From NCBI RefSeq assembly GCF_900564145.1, contig NZ_UOOB01000001.1, forward strand, positions 1,153,732 through 1,217,731: a stretch of DNA of 64,000 nt. The letters run 5' to 3'. Position 1 is the stretch's first letter, and the number at the start of each line of letters is the position of its first letter. Both the position numbers and the translations under genes were made by a program. Source of the stretch: Comamonas sp. lk. Lineage in GTDB: Bacteria; Pseudomonadota; Gammaproteobacteria; Burkholderiales; Burkholderiaceae_C. Below are positions 9,134 to 18,150 of this stretch, piece by piece. The notes below the pieces were generated by a model that saw nothing but the letters and a program-made list of their open reading frames with translations, was not told the DNA's origin and made no database searches.

Positions 9134-10379
9134 ATGCAATTTCCCTACGAACTGGCCGTGGGCTGGCGCTATACCCGCGCGGGGCGCGCCACGCGTCGCA
9201 ATGGCTTCATCTCCTTTATCTCGGGTGTCTCCATGCTTGGCATTGCGCTGGGCGTGGCGGCTTTGATCATTGTGCTGAGCGTGATGAACGGCTTCCAGAA
9301 GGAAGTGCGCGATCGCATGCTCAGCGTGGTTTCCCATGTGGAAATCTTTGCGCCCCAGGGCTCGCCCCTGCCCAATGTGGAGCGCACCATGCGCGAGGCG
9401 CGGGCCAATCCCGATGTGGTGGGCGCAGCTCCTTTTGTCGCCGCGCAGGCGCTGCTGGCGCGCGGTGAGGATATGAAGGGCGCACTGGTGCGCGGCATAG
9501 ACCCCAGCCGCGAAGGCGAGGTGACCGATATGGCCGCCGCCAACGGCGAGGTGCTCAAGCAACTGGTGCCCGGTGAATTCAAGGTGGTGCTGGGTGTGGA
9601 GCTAGCCCGTTCGCTGGGTGTGCGCGAAGGTGATGTGGTCACCATGATTGCACCCAGCGGCCAGGTCACGCCTGCCGGCGTGGTGCCGCGCTTGAAGCAG
9701 ATGACGGTGGCGGGCACCTTCGACTCGGGCCACTATGAGTACGACTCGGCTCTGGTGATGATGCATTACGAGGATGCGCAGCGCCTGTTTCGCCTCGAGG
9801 GGCCTACCGGCATACGCCTCAAACTCAAGGACTTGCACGAAGCCCCGCGTGTGGCACAGGAGCTGGCCAACACCTTGACGGACAGCCTCTTCATCCGCGA
9901 TTGGACGCAGCAGAACAAGACCTGGTTTGCCGCCGTGCAGCTGGAAAAACGCATGATGTTCATCATCCTCACGCTGATCGTGGCTGTGGCGGCCTTCAAT
10001 CTGGTCTCCACGCTGGTGATGAGCGTGCAGGACAAGCGGGCCGACATTGCCATTCTGCGCACCCTGGGCGCCTCGCCCTCGTCCATCATGGGCATCTTCA
10101 TGGTGCAAGGCGCCATGGTGGGCGTGATTGGCACGCTGGCCGGTCTGGGCCTTGGCTTGCTGATTGCGTTCAACATTGATGTGATCGTGCCGGCCATCGA
10201 GCATGCGCTGCATGCCAACTTCCTGCCCAAGGACATTTATCTCATCAGCAAGATGCCCAGCGAGCCGCAAAGCTCGGACATCGTGCCCATTGGCGTCATC
10301 TCTTTGGTACTGGCTTTTGTGGCCACGATTTATCCCAGCTGGCGTGCCAGCCGCGTGAACCCGGCGGAGGCACTGCGCT

Positions 10380-10387
<8 letters not shown>
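9134..10387 (+). CDS. lolC: Lipoprotein-releasing ABC transporter permease (LolC/LolE family)
   Basis: This 417-residue inner-membrane protein has one N-terminal TM helix (about 25-48, ending [11 protein letters not shown], the family signature). A large periplasmic domain follows (about 50-265), then three C-terminal TM helices in FtsX topology. With LolD it extracts mature lipoproteins from the inner membrane and hands them to LolA. Only one permease gene precedes lolD here, so it may act as a homodimer or with a partner elsewhere. The gene overlaps lolD by 8 bases, so the two are translationally coupled. It starts with ATG at 9134. Confidence 0.95.
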
Positions 10388-11081
<694 letters not shown>

Positions 11082-11110
11082 GCTTTTTGTACCGCACCAA
11101 AGCCTAGGTC

Positions 11111-11154
11111 GGCGCCAACTGCTTCTTTATCAGGAGCGGTTGGCGCCTTTTTTG
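11111..11154 (+). terminator. Rho-independent terminator of lolCD
   Basis: GGCGCCAAC (11111-11119) pairs with GTTGGCGCC (11139-11147), followed by TTTTTTG. It lies 30 bases after the lolD stop. Confidence 0.85.
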
Positions 11155-11191
11155 TTTGATTTTTACGCGCTTTTGACGCTTAGTTCCTTTT

Positions 11192-12634
11192 TCAGAAAGC
11201 GCCGATTGCTTCTGTATTGAGAGCGATATGTTGTCTATTAGCTGGGCGATGCGCAGGCGTGCCGCCCAGATAAGATGGCCTGGGGCTGCTGCCAGGGCTT
11301 GGACTGACTGGCTCGCGGTGTACGTCCTGCGCGCTTAAATCGTCGGTCACCTCGCGCAGCTTGGACGATTGACTCAGCGAGGCCTGAACCACCTCGCCCA
11401 TGATCTGCGTCACCTGGCGCGAGGAGTTGACAATTTCCTCCATGGTCAATCCCGCATCGCGCACCTGGGCCACGCCCTGGGTGACCTGATGGACCGAAGC
11501 CTGTATCAGCTGCTTGATCTCCTTGGCCGCCTCCGTGCTGTGCTGGGCCAACTGGCGCACCTCGCTGGCCACCACGGCAAAGCCGCGTCCCTGTTCGCCG
11601 GCGCGTGCGGCTTCGACTGCGGCATTCAAGGCCAGCAGATTGGTCTGGAAGGCGATGGAATCCATCATGCCTATGATGTCGCTGATCTTGCGTGAGCTGT
11701 CGCTGATGGACTCCATGGTGGCCACCACTTCCTGCACGGTATGGCCGCCTGCTTCGGCCACGCGGCGGGCATCTTGCGCCAGCTCATTGGCCTGGCGGGC
11801 CTGATTGGCGCTTTCCGTCAGACCCTGCACCGCCACACGCAGCGTGTGCGCTGCCGTTACGCGGCGGGTGATGTTGGTGGCGAATTTCACCACTTTGAAC
11901 GGTCTACCGTCAGCATCGAGAATCGGGTTGTAGCTGGCTTCAATCCATACCTGTCTGCCGTTTTTCCCCAGGCGCAGATACTGGCCTGCATCATGGTGGC
12001 CGCTGCCCAGCTTTTGCCAGAACTGCTGGTAGGCAGCGCTGCTGCGCTCTGACGGCTGCACAAACATGCTGTGGTGTTTGCCCACGATCTCGGACAGGCT
12101 GTAGCCCAGAGTCTGCAAAAACAGATCATTGGCGTGGAGGATGACGCCGTTCAGATCGAACTCTATGGTGGCCTGAACCTTGGAGATGGCGTTCAGCTGC
12201 CCGCGTGCATCGGCTTCGCGGTGCTGCTGCTCCGTGATGTCGGTGGCGTATTTGACGACCTTGAAGGGCTTGCCATGGCTGCCGAGAATGGGGTTGTAGC
12301 TGGCTTGCAGCCACACGTCTTCGCCTCGGCTGTTGGTGCGGCGGTAGCGGCCGCTGTCGTGCGCGCCGGCAGCCAGGCGTTGCCAGAAATTGGCATATTC
12401 GGCACTGTTGCGCGTTTCCTCGTCCACAAACATGCGGTGATGCTGGCCGATGATCTGCTCGGTGCTGTAGCCCATGGTGTCGAGGAAATTGCGGTTGGCC
12501 GCCAGCACATGACCTTGCAGATCAAACTCGATCACGGCCTGCACCCGATCAAGCGCAGCCAGTTTGCCCGCCATGTCGGCTGCATGTCGACCGCGGCCCA
12601 AGCCCAGAAGACGACCTCGTAGAAATCCAGTCAT
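11192..12634 (-). CDS. Soluble chemoreceptor with two PAS domains, shortened C-terminus
   Basis: This 480-residue protein has no membrane segment. PAS1 (about residues 20-130) and PAS2 (about 140-255) are near copies, each containing a NxFLxTxGYSxxxIxGxHHxMFV block and ending in FKVVK(Y/F)ATxIT. The MCP signalling hairpin with [20 protein letters not shown] (about 325-345) follows. The architecture is Aer/PAS-receptor-like and suggests intracellular redox, oxygen or ligand sensing. ATG at 12634 is chosen because AGGAG lies at the proper distance; a TTG 33 bases upstream is also open. The usual second methylation helix ([11 protein letters not shown]) is absent. After [12 protein letters not shown] the sequence becomes Pro/Ser-rich. 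It may be naturally truncated or deletion-derived. Confidence 0.9.
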   Translation of the reverse strand: MTGFLRGRLLGLGRGRHAADMAGKLAALDRVQAVIEFDLQGHVLAANRNFLDTMGYSTEQIIGQHHRMFVDEETRNSAEYANFWQRLAAGAHDSGRYRRTNSRGEDVWLQASYNPILGSHGKPFKVVKYATDITEQQHREADARGQLNAISKVQATIEFDLNGVILHANDLFLQTLGYSLSEIVGKHHSMFVQPSERSSAAYQQFWQKLGSGHHDAGQYLRLGKNGRQVWIEASYNPILDADGRPFKVVKFATNITRRVTAAHTLRVAVQGLTESANQARQANELAQDARRVAEAGGHTVQEVVATMESISDSSRKISDIIGMMDSIAFQTNLLALNAAVEAARAGEQGRGFAVVASEVRQLAQHSTEAAKEIKQLIQASVHQVTQGVAQVRDAGLTMEEIVNSSRQVTQIMGEVVQASLSQSSKLREVTDDLSAQDVHREPVSPSPGSSPRPSYLGGTPAHRPANRQHIALNTEAIGAF

Positions 12635-12829
12635 GAGATGCTCCTGTTGCGCTGTGGCAAATGTCAAAAATGTTGCTCAATGATTAAGTTGTTGCAGTAT
12701 GTTTTTTTGTCAGACGATGCTGATTTTGTATAAGTTTTTCTCTCACGTTGCATAACGCTTGCCGCCTATACGCTGTGTAGGAGGTCATCCCTCCACGGGC
12801 CCGCTCTAAGCGGATGGCATGATGACTGC

Positions 12830-13660
12830 ATGTCTGTCTGGATAGATACCCATTGCCACCTGGATGCGCCGGAGTTCGCCGCCGATCGCGATGCCGTGCG
12901 CGACCTGGCCCGGGCTGCTGGCGTGGCGCATCTGCTGATTCCTGCCGTGGAGCGCAGCCATTGGCAGCAGGTGATAGCGCTGGCCCACCGCCATGGCGAC
13001 AGCTATGCCCTGGGCATTCATCCTTTGTTCACGCCAGCCGCAAAGGAGGCCGATATTCAGGCCCTGCGCGAATTGCTGCAGCAGCAGCGCAGCGATCCGC
13101 ACTTGGTGGCGGTGGGCGAGATTGGACTGGATTTTTTTGTGCCGGGTCTGGATGCCGAGCGGCAGATCTGGTTTTACGAGCAGCAGATCAAGTTGGCGCG
13201 TGAGTTGGATCTACCCGTCATCCTGCATGTGCGCAAATCCAGCGATCGCTTGCTCAAGACCTTGCGCCATCACCCGGTGGTGGGCGGTATTGCCCATGCT
13301 TTCAATGGCAGCGCCCAGCAGGCGCAGGCGTTTATCGATCTGGGCTTCAAGCTGGGCTTTGGTGGCGCGCTGACTTATGAGCGTGCGCTCAAGCTGCGCG
13401 AGCTGGCGGCCTGTTTACCGCTAGACAGTCTGGTGATGGAAACCGACGCGCCCGACATTCCCCCGCACTGGCTCTACACCACGGCCGAGAGCCGGGCTCA
13501 GGGCCAGGCCCAGGGCCGCAACAGCCCGGCCGAGCTGCCGCGCATTGCCGAGCAGGTGGCGCAGCTGCGCGGCATGGAGGTGCAGGCCCTGGCCCAGGCT
13601 TGCACGGCCAATGCACGGGCGGCCTTGGGGGGACTGCCGGCTTTCAAGATGCAGGGATAA
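12830..13660 (+). CDS. TatD-family metal-dependent DNase
   Basis: This 276-residue TIM-barrel hydrolase carries all TatD metal ligands: the HxH pair in DTHCHLD (about residues 8-10), Glu in VGEIGLDFF, His in ILHVRKS, His in IAHAFNGS and Asp in METDAPDIPP. Family members are Mg2+-dependent 3'-5' exonucleases or deoxyribonucleases, implicated in DNA repair and turnover. Length is typical. It starts at ATG 12830 and stands alone between the divergent PAS chemoreceptor and a DNA glycosylase gene. Confidence 0.93.
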   Translation: MSVWIDTHCHLDAPEFAADRDAVRDLARAAGVAHLLIPAVERSHWQQVIALAHRHGDSYALGIHPLFTPAAKEADIQALRELLQQQRSDPHLVAVGEIGLDFFVPGLDAERQIWFYEQQIKLARELDLPVILHVRKSSDRLLKTLRHHPVVGGIAHAFNGSAQQAQAFIDLGFKLGFGGALTYERALKLRELAACLPLDSLVMETDAPDIPPHWLYTTAESRAQGQAQGRNSPAELPRIAEQVAQLRGMEVQALAQACTANARAALGGLPAFKMQG

Positions 13661-13666
13661 ATTAAT

Positions 13667-13708
13667 TGAAGCGTATGCTGGATATGCGCATACAGCTCAT
13701 TTATTCAT
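13667..13708. repeat. Dispersed palindromic repeat copy (reverse orientation)
   Basis: On the minus strand this reads AAATGAGCTGTATGCGCATA followed by its partner arm CAGCATACGCTTC. GTATGCTGGATATGCGCATAC forms a hairpin. It belongs to the repeat family seen at 43.4, 43.7 and 53.6 kb and lies in the gap after tatD. Confidence 0.55.
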
Positions 13709-13755
13709 AGTGTATTGAGCGTGCTCCCTGCTGCGAATTGCCGGCTTGGGCGACA

Positions 13756-14292
13756 ATGGCGACCATGCTTTCTGATCATTCGGGGCCGGAGCCCAGGCGC
13801 TGGCAAGGGCTGGAGCCTGTCGCTGACGGGCGCACCCAGGCCCTGGTGCTGGGCAGCTTCCCGGGCCTGCGCTCGCTGCAGCTGCAGCAGTATTACGCCC
13901 ACCCGCAAAACCAGTTCTGGCCGTTGCTGCAGGCTTTGTGGCCGCAGCATCCCCAGCCGCCACGCGAGGATTACGCCGGCCGCTGCGAATGGCTGCTGGC
14001 GCGGGGACTTGGCCTGTGGGATGTGTATGCCAGTTGCGAGCGCGCAGGCAGTCTGGACAGCGCCATTCGCGCCGCCGAAGTCAATGATTTTGCGGGCTTG
14101 CGCCTGCTGTGTCCTCAGCTGAGGCTGGCGCTGCACAACGGCGGCGAAAGCTACAAACATGCGCGCCAGCTGCAAGGTCAGGGGCTGGAGGTGGTCAAGC
14201 TGCCATCCAGCAGCCCGGCCCATGCGAGCTGGTCATTCGATCAAAAACTGCAGTCCTGGCGTGAGGCTTTGTCGGCCCATGGACTGCTATGA
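13756..14292 (+). CDS. DNA-deoxyinosine (hypoxanthine) glycosylase, UDG superfamily
   Basis: This 178-residue protein matches the family 6 (HDG) uracil-DNA-glycosylase superfamily. The active-site motif is GSFPGLRSLQLQQYYAHPQNQFW, with the C-terminal DNA-binding loop LPSSSPAHA. Central blocks RGLGLWDVYASCERAGSLDSAI and LHNGGESY agree. Characterised members excise hypoxanthine formed by adenine deamination. Start codons at 13756 and 13765 are both possible; 13756 is used. It follows tatD and precedes a methyltransferase-fold gene by 14 bases, so these may be co-transcribed. Confidence 0.85.
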   Translation: MATMLSDHSGPEPRRWQGLEPVADGRTQALVLGSFPGLRSLQLQQYYAHPQNQFWPLLQALWPQHPQPPREDYAGRCEWLLARGLGLWDVYASCERAGSLDSAIRAAEVNDFAGLRLLCPQLRLALHNGGESYKHARQLQGQGLEVVKLPSSSPAHASWSFDQKLQSWREALSAHGLL

Positions 14293-14306
14293 CTATGGTG
14301 TGAAAC

Positions 14307-15179
14307 GTGATTCGTAAAACCCGTGGCGGGGCCAAGCCCGCCCATGAACCCCACAGTGACGGCGGCGCGTTGGAGCTGCCCGAAGTCAGCGTCTCCGACG
14401 ACGGCGAGGTGCGCTATCTGCATCTGGGAACGCCCTGGGTGCAGGGCTCCATGTGCATCAAGCAGCCGTTCGAGATCGATCTGGAATATGTGCAGCGCAT
14501 GATGGGCTGGCTGATGTTTGTCGAGCCGGCTGCCGTCACTCAGCGCCATGCCATGCAGCTGGGGCTGGGGGCTGCGGCCATCACCAAGTTCTGCCACAAG
14601 AAGCTGCGCATGAAGACCACGGCCATCGAGATCAATCCGCAGGTGCTTGCCGTGTGCCGCAGCTGGTTCAAGCTGCCGCCCGATAGCAGCACGCTGCAGG
14701 TGGTGCTGGCCGATGCGGCCCAGGAAATCAAAAAGCCTCAGTGGCAGGGCACGGTGGATGCGCTGGCCGTGGATCTGTACGACCATGAGGCAGCGGCTCC
14801 GGTACTCGATAGTGCCGAGTTCTATGCCGATTGCCGCAATCTGTTGACGGAAGACGGCATCATGACCGTCAACCTGTTTGGCCGTTCATCGAGCTTTGAC
14901 AAAAGCCTGGCGCAGATGGCCCAGGCTTTTGGCGAGGAGGCGCTTTGGGCTTTCAAGCCTACGCGTGAAGGCAACACCGTGGTGCTGGCTCAGCGCACGC
15001 CGCGCGCTCTGGATGCTGCAGCGCTGCAAGCGGCCAGCGAAGTGGTGCAGGCGCGTTGGGACTTGCCTACGGGGCGCTGGCCCAAGGTGTTTGGCCCGGC
15101 CAAGGACGCGGGTGCCAGCCCCAAGGCGGCAAAGCCTAAAACGGCCAAGGCGGCTGGTGCGGGTGCCAAAAAGGCCTGA
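14307..15179 (+). CDS. Spermidine-synthase-like methyltransferase-fold protein
   Basis: This 290-residue protein has the Rossmann core of spermidine synthases: LGLGAAAITKFCHKKL for nucleotide binding, then TTAIEINPQVLAVCRSWF with the ribose-binding Glu, and VDALAVDLYDHEAAAP. It lacks the full N-terminal beta domain and clear polyamine-pocket residues of SpeE, so genuine aminopropyl transfer is doubtful. The last 30 residues are an Ala/Lys-rich tail (repeats of KAAKPKTAKAAG) like those on nucleic-acid-associated proteins. GTG at 14307 is the likely start. It is 14 bases after the glycosylase gene. Exact substrate is unknown. Confidence 0.75.
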   Translation: MIRKTRGGAKPAHEPHSDGGALELPEVSVSDDGEVRYLHLGTPWVQGSMCIKQPFEIDLEYVQRMMGWLMFVEPAAVTQRHAMQLGLGAAAITKFCHKKLRMKTTAIEINPQVLAVCRSWFKLPPDSSTLQVVLADAAQEIKKPQWQGTVDALAVDLYDHEAAAPVLDSAEFYADCRNLLTEDGIMTVNLFGRSSSFDKSLAQMAQAFGEEALWAFKPTREGNTVVLAQRTPRALDAAALQAASEVVQARWDLPTGRWPKVFGPAKDAGASPKAAKPKTAKAAGAGAKKA

Positions 15180-15255
15180 AGGCCAAGTCTGTGGCATGTG
15201 CCAGGAGCTTGAGCCTGGAGCTTGAGTCTGGGCCGCAGATGCCGATACTCTGCTT

Positions 15256-15594
15256 ATGACGATCAGCGCACTCTCCACCTCTTCTGCCAGTTCCGCCTCC
15301 GGCAGTGGCAACACGGCGTCTCGCATCCAACAGCTGCAAAAGCAGCTCAGGGATGCAACCCGGGAACTCAAGGAGGTCGCCAATGGCAGCGGCGATGCCG
15401 AGACCAAGAAGCAGCAGGCCGAGTTGCTGCAGATGCGCATCCAGATGCTGCAGTCGCAGATAGAGGCATTGCAAAATCAGCAAAACCAGCAAGCGCAGAA
15501 GCAGCCATCGCCTGCCAAGGCCGTGGAAGCCGCCACGGCTCAGCGCCCGCCTCAAAGCGGCGGCCTGGGGTCGCTGCTGGATGAATACGTCTGA
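15256..15594 (+). CDS. FlxA-like small coiled-coil protein
   Basis: This 112-residue protein starts with a Ser/Ala-rich segment. A coiled coil follows (SRIQQLQKQLRDATRELKE, then LLQMRIQMLQSQIEALQNQ), then a Gln/Pro-rich tail ending GSLLDEYV. This is the pattern of FlxA-like proteins, named after an E. coli gene of the flagellar regulon with unknown biochemical role. No flagellar genes are nearby. It is 70 bases upstream of the ATG that would open the GspE-like frame. Confidence 0.7.
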   Translation: MTISALSTSSASSASGSGNTASRIQQLQKQLRDATRELKEVANGSGDAETKKQQAELLQMRIQMLQSQIEALQNQQNQQAQKQPSPAKAVEAATAQRPPQSGGLGSLLDEYV

Positions 15595-15664
15595 GCCAGG
15601 TCAGGGGCCACTTGCTCTCCTGGGATTGACTTATATTTAGTCGTCCCCTTTTTCACTGCCGTTC

Positions 15665-15769
15665 ATGACCACTTCTTCCCACCTGCCTGCTTCCCCGGTC
15701 TTGCGCCCGCGCCATGTGGGGCAGCTGGACTGGCGGTCTCTGGTGTAGTGGCTGCTGGAAGATGGGCTG
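15665..15769 (+). other. Interrupted 5' coding segment of the GspE-like gene (in-frame TAG)
   Basis: An ATG at 15665 opens the same frame as the ATPase gene and encodes 27 residues ending DWRSLV before TAG at 15746-15748. After the TAG the frame continues as WLLEDGLVTAQEAERV, which looks like uninterrupted N-terminal domain sequence. A CAG-to-TAG change would explain it. The base composition is unchanged across the stop. Confidence 0.7.
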
Positions 15770-17461
15770 GTGACCGCGCAAGAGGCCGAACGCGTCACCA
15801 TGCGCTGTTCGTCGGCTGAAAGTGCCCAGCATCCTCTGGTGCGTCTGGCCAATGTGGGCGTGGTGCATGCCGGGACCGGCAAAACCCTGGATATCGAGGA
15901 GCTGACCCAGTACCTGGGCAAGCGCAGCGGGCTGGTCTATTTGCGCATCGATCCGCTGCGGGTGGATGTGGGGCGTGTGGGCGATGTGATGAGCGCCAGC
16001 TATGCCGAGCGCCACAAGGTGCTGCCCGTGCAGGTCAGCGGCAGCGAGGTGGTGATTGCCACGGCCGAACCTTTTCAGGACGACTGGGTGGCCGAGGTGG
16101 AGCGCCAGGCGCGTCGCAGCGTGCGCTGCGTGGTGGCCAATCCTCTGGATATCAAGCGCTTTACGGCCGAATTTTTTGCACTGGCCAAGTCCGTGCGCGC
16201 GGCGGAAAAAGCCGGTGGTGCGGCCAGCGCCGCCAGCTTCGAGCAACTGGTGGAGCTGGGCAAGAGCAACAAGCAGCTCGATGCCAACGACCAGGGCGTG
16301 GTCAAGGTGGTGGACTGGCTGTGGCAGTACGCTTTTGACCAGCGTGCCAGCGATATCCACCTGGAGCCCCGGCGCGAGCAGGGCGTTATCCGCTTTCGCA
16401 TCGATGGCGTGCTGCATCCGGTCTATCAAATGCCCATGGGCGTGCTGAACGCCATGGTGGCCCGCATCAAGCTGCTGGGTCGCATGGATGTGGTGGAAAA
16501 ACGCAGACCGCTCGATGGCCGCATCAAGACCCGCAACCCGCGTGGCGAAGAAGTGGAAATGCGTTTGTCCACTTTGCCCACGGCTTTTGGCGAGAAGATG
16601 GTGATGCGTATTTTCGATCCCGAGAACACGGTCAAGAATCTGGATGCGCTGGGCTTTAGCGCCCATGACGCACAGCGCTGGGAAGAACTGGTCAAGCGCC
16701 CGCACGGCATTATTTTGGTCACCGGACCCACGGGTTCGGGCAAGACCACCACGCTGTATTCCACCTTGAAGCGGGTAGCGACCGAGGAGGTCAACGTCAG
16801 CACCGTGGAAGACCCCATCGAAATGATCGAGCCCAGCTTCAATCAGACCCAGGTGCAGCCCCAGCTGGATTTCAACTTCACCGAAGGCCTGCGCGCGCTC
16901 ATGCGCCAGGACCCGGACATCATCATGGTGGGCGAGATCCGCGATCTGGCCACGGCCGAAATGGCGGTGCAGGCCGCACTGACTGGGCATCTGGTGTTCT
17001 CCACCCTGCACACCAACGACGCCCCCAGCGCCGTGAGCCGCTTGATGGAGCTGGGCGTGCCGGCCTATCTGATCAACGCCACCTTGCTGGGAGTGCTGGC
17101 CCAGCGCCTGGTGCGTACGCTGTGCGCCAGCTGCAAGCAGCGCGACGAGGCGGCGACGGTGGATGGGCTGGCCGAGACCGTCAAGCCCTGGAAGCTCTCC
17201 GGCAGCTACCAGCCCTACAAGCCCGTGGGCTGCGAGGATTGCCGCATGACGGGCTTCAAGGGGCGCATGGGCCTGTATGAGTTGCTGATCGTGACCGAAG
17301 CCCTCAAGCAGCAGATTCACGAAGCGCCTTCCATGGATGTCTTGCGTCGTCAGGCAGTGAGCGATGGCATGCGCCCACTTCGGCTGGCGGGAGCCTTGCG
17401 TGTGGCCGAAGGCGTCACCACCTTGCCCGAGGTGCTGGCCTGCACGCCGCTCATGTCCTGA
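15770..17461 (+). CDS. GspE/PilB-family secretion or pilus assembly ATPase, N-terminus possibly disrupted
   Basis: From GTG at 15770 the frame encodes 563 residues. A MshEN-type N-terminal domain covers about 1-150. The ATPase core has SDIHLEP, Walker A GPTGSGKTTT (about 320), the Asp box VEDPIEM, Walker B MRQDPDIIMVGEIRD and the His box LVFSTLHTNDA. A C-terminal Zn module has CASC and CEDC. This hexameric ATPase drives type II secretion or type IV pilus assembly. No other gsp or pil genes are nearby, so it is an orphan. The natural start seems to be ATG 15665, but TAG at 15746 intervenes. Expression would need reinitiation at 15770 or suppression, or the gene is decaying. All ATPase motifs are intact. 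Confidence 0.85.
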   Translation: MTAQEAERVTMRCSSAESAQHPLVRLANVGVVHAGTGKTLDIEELTQYLGKRSGLVYLRIDPLRVDVGRVGDVMSASYAERHKVLPVQVSGSEVVIATAEPFQDDWVAEVERQARRSVRCVVANPLDIKRFTAEFFALAKSVRAAEKAGGAASAASFEQLVELGKSNKQLDANDQGVVKVVDWLWQYAFDQRASDIHLEPRREQGVIRFRIDGVLHPVYQMPMGVLNAMVARIKLLGRMDVVEKRRPLDGRIKTRNPRGEEVEMRLSTLPTAFGEKMVMRIFDPENTVKNLDALGFSAHDAQRWEELVKRPHGIILVTGPTGSGKTTTLYSTLKRVATEEVNVSTVEDPIEMIEPSFNQTQVQPQLDFNFTEGLRALMRQDPDIIMVGEIRDLATAEMAVQAALTGHLVFSTLHTNDAPSAVSRLMELGVPAYLINATLLGVLAQRLVRTLCASCKQRDEAATVDGLAETVKPWKLSGSYQPYKPVGCEDCRMTGFKGRMGLYELLIVTEALKQQIHEAPSMDVLRRQAVSDGMRPLRLAGALRVAEGVTTLPEVLACTPLMS

Positions 17462-17644
17462 GCGCGGCGGAAAACACTGAACGTTGATGCGGTCTGAGGC
17501 CTTGATTTGCTATTGTTTTGATAGCTTCAACTGCTGACGCACCGGCCAACCTAGGGTATCCCCTCTGTAGGTGGAATCCACATCAAATTGGCCTGTTAAT
17601 GACAGCAGAATCGCCCAGTCGTGATTTCCGTAAGGAGACGTTTT

Positions 17645-18133
17645 GTGAATATCAAGAGCCAGAAAGACTTTTTCTCCGGTCTGATGTTCTTGGTCGTCGG
17701 ACTCGCTTTTGCGATCGGCGCATCCAACTACACCATCGGTTCGGGCGCTCGTATGGGCCCCGGCTACTTTCCTCTCATTCTGGGTGTGCTGATGGCCATC
17801 CTGGGCGCAGCCATCTGCGTATCCGGGCTGACCAAGGGCCCGCAAGGTGGGGACAAGATCGGCAAGTGGGCCTGGAAACCCGTGTTCTTCGTTCTAGCTG
17901 CCAACTTCGCGTTCGGTATCTTGCTGGTTGGCGTGCCTCAGCTGCACATCCCCCAGTTCGGTCTGATCATCGCGATTTATGCCCTGGTCTTCATTGCCAG
18001 CCTGGCCGGTCAGACCTTCAACCTCAAGGAAACAGCAATCCTGGCCACCACTCTGGCCGTGGGCAGCTATTTCGCTTTCGTGTGGGCGCTGAATCTGCAG
18101 TTCCCCGTGTGGCCTAGCTTCATCGCTGGCTAA
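17645..18133 (+). CDS. tctB: Tripartite tricarboxylate transporter small permease TctB
   Basis: This 162-residue membrane protein has four predicted TM helices and the TctB-family start KDFFSGLMFLVVGLAFAIGASNYTIGSGARMGPGYFP. It pairs with TctA to import carboxylates presented by a Bug/TctC receptor. GTG at 17645 is chosen because TAAGGAG lies 8 bases upstream; a GTG at 17621 would add eight residues. It is 17 bases before tctA. No tctC is adjacent. Confidence 0.92.
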   Translation: MNIKSQKDFFSGLMFLVVGLAFAIGASNYTIGSGARMGPGYFPLILGVLMAILGAAICVSGLTKGPQGGDKIGKWAWKPVFFVLAANFAFGILLVGVPQLHIPQFGLIIAIYALVFIASLAGQTFNLKETAILATTLAVGSYFAFVWALNLQFPVWPSFIAG

Positions 18134-18150
18134 GTAGGAGCACTTCGTCC

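Noticed and set aside
15653..17320. A 555-codon minus-strand open frame opposite the GspE-like gene
   Set aside because: The plus strand encodes all ATPase motifs; the minus frame is His/Gln-rich and without any family motif, typical of antisense frames in GC-rich DNA.
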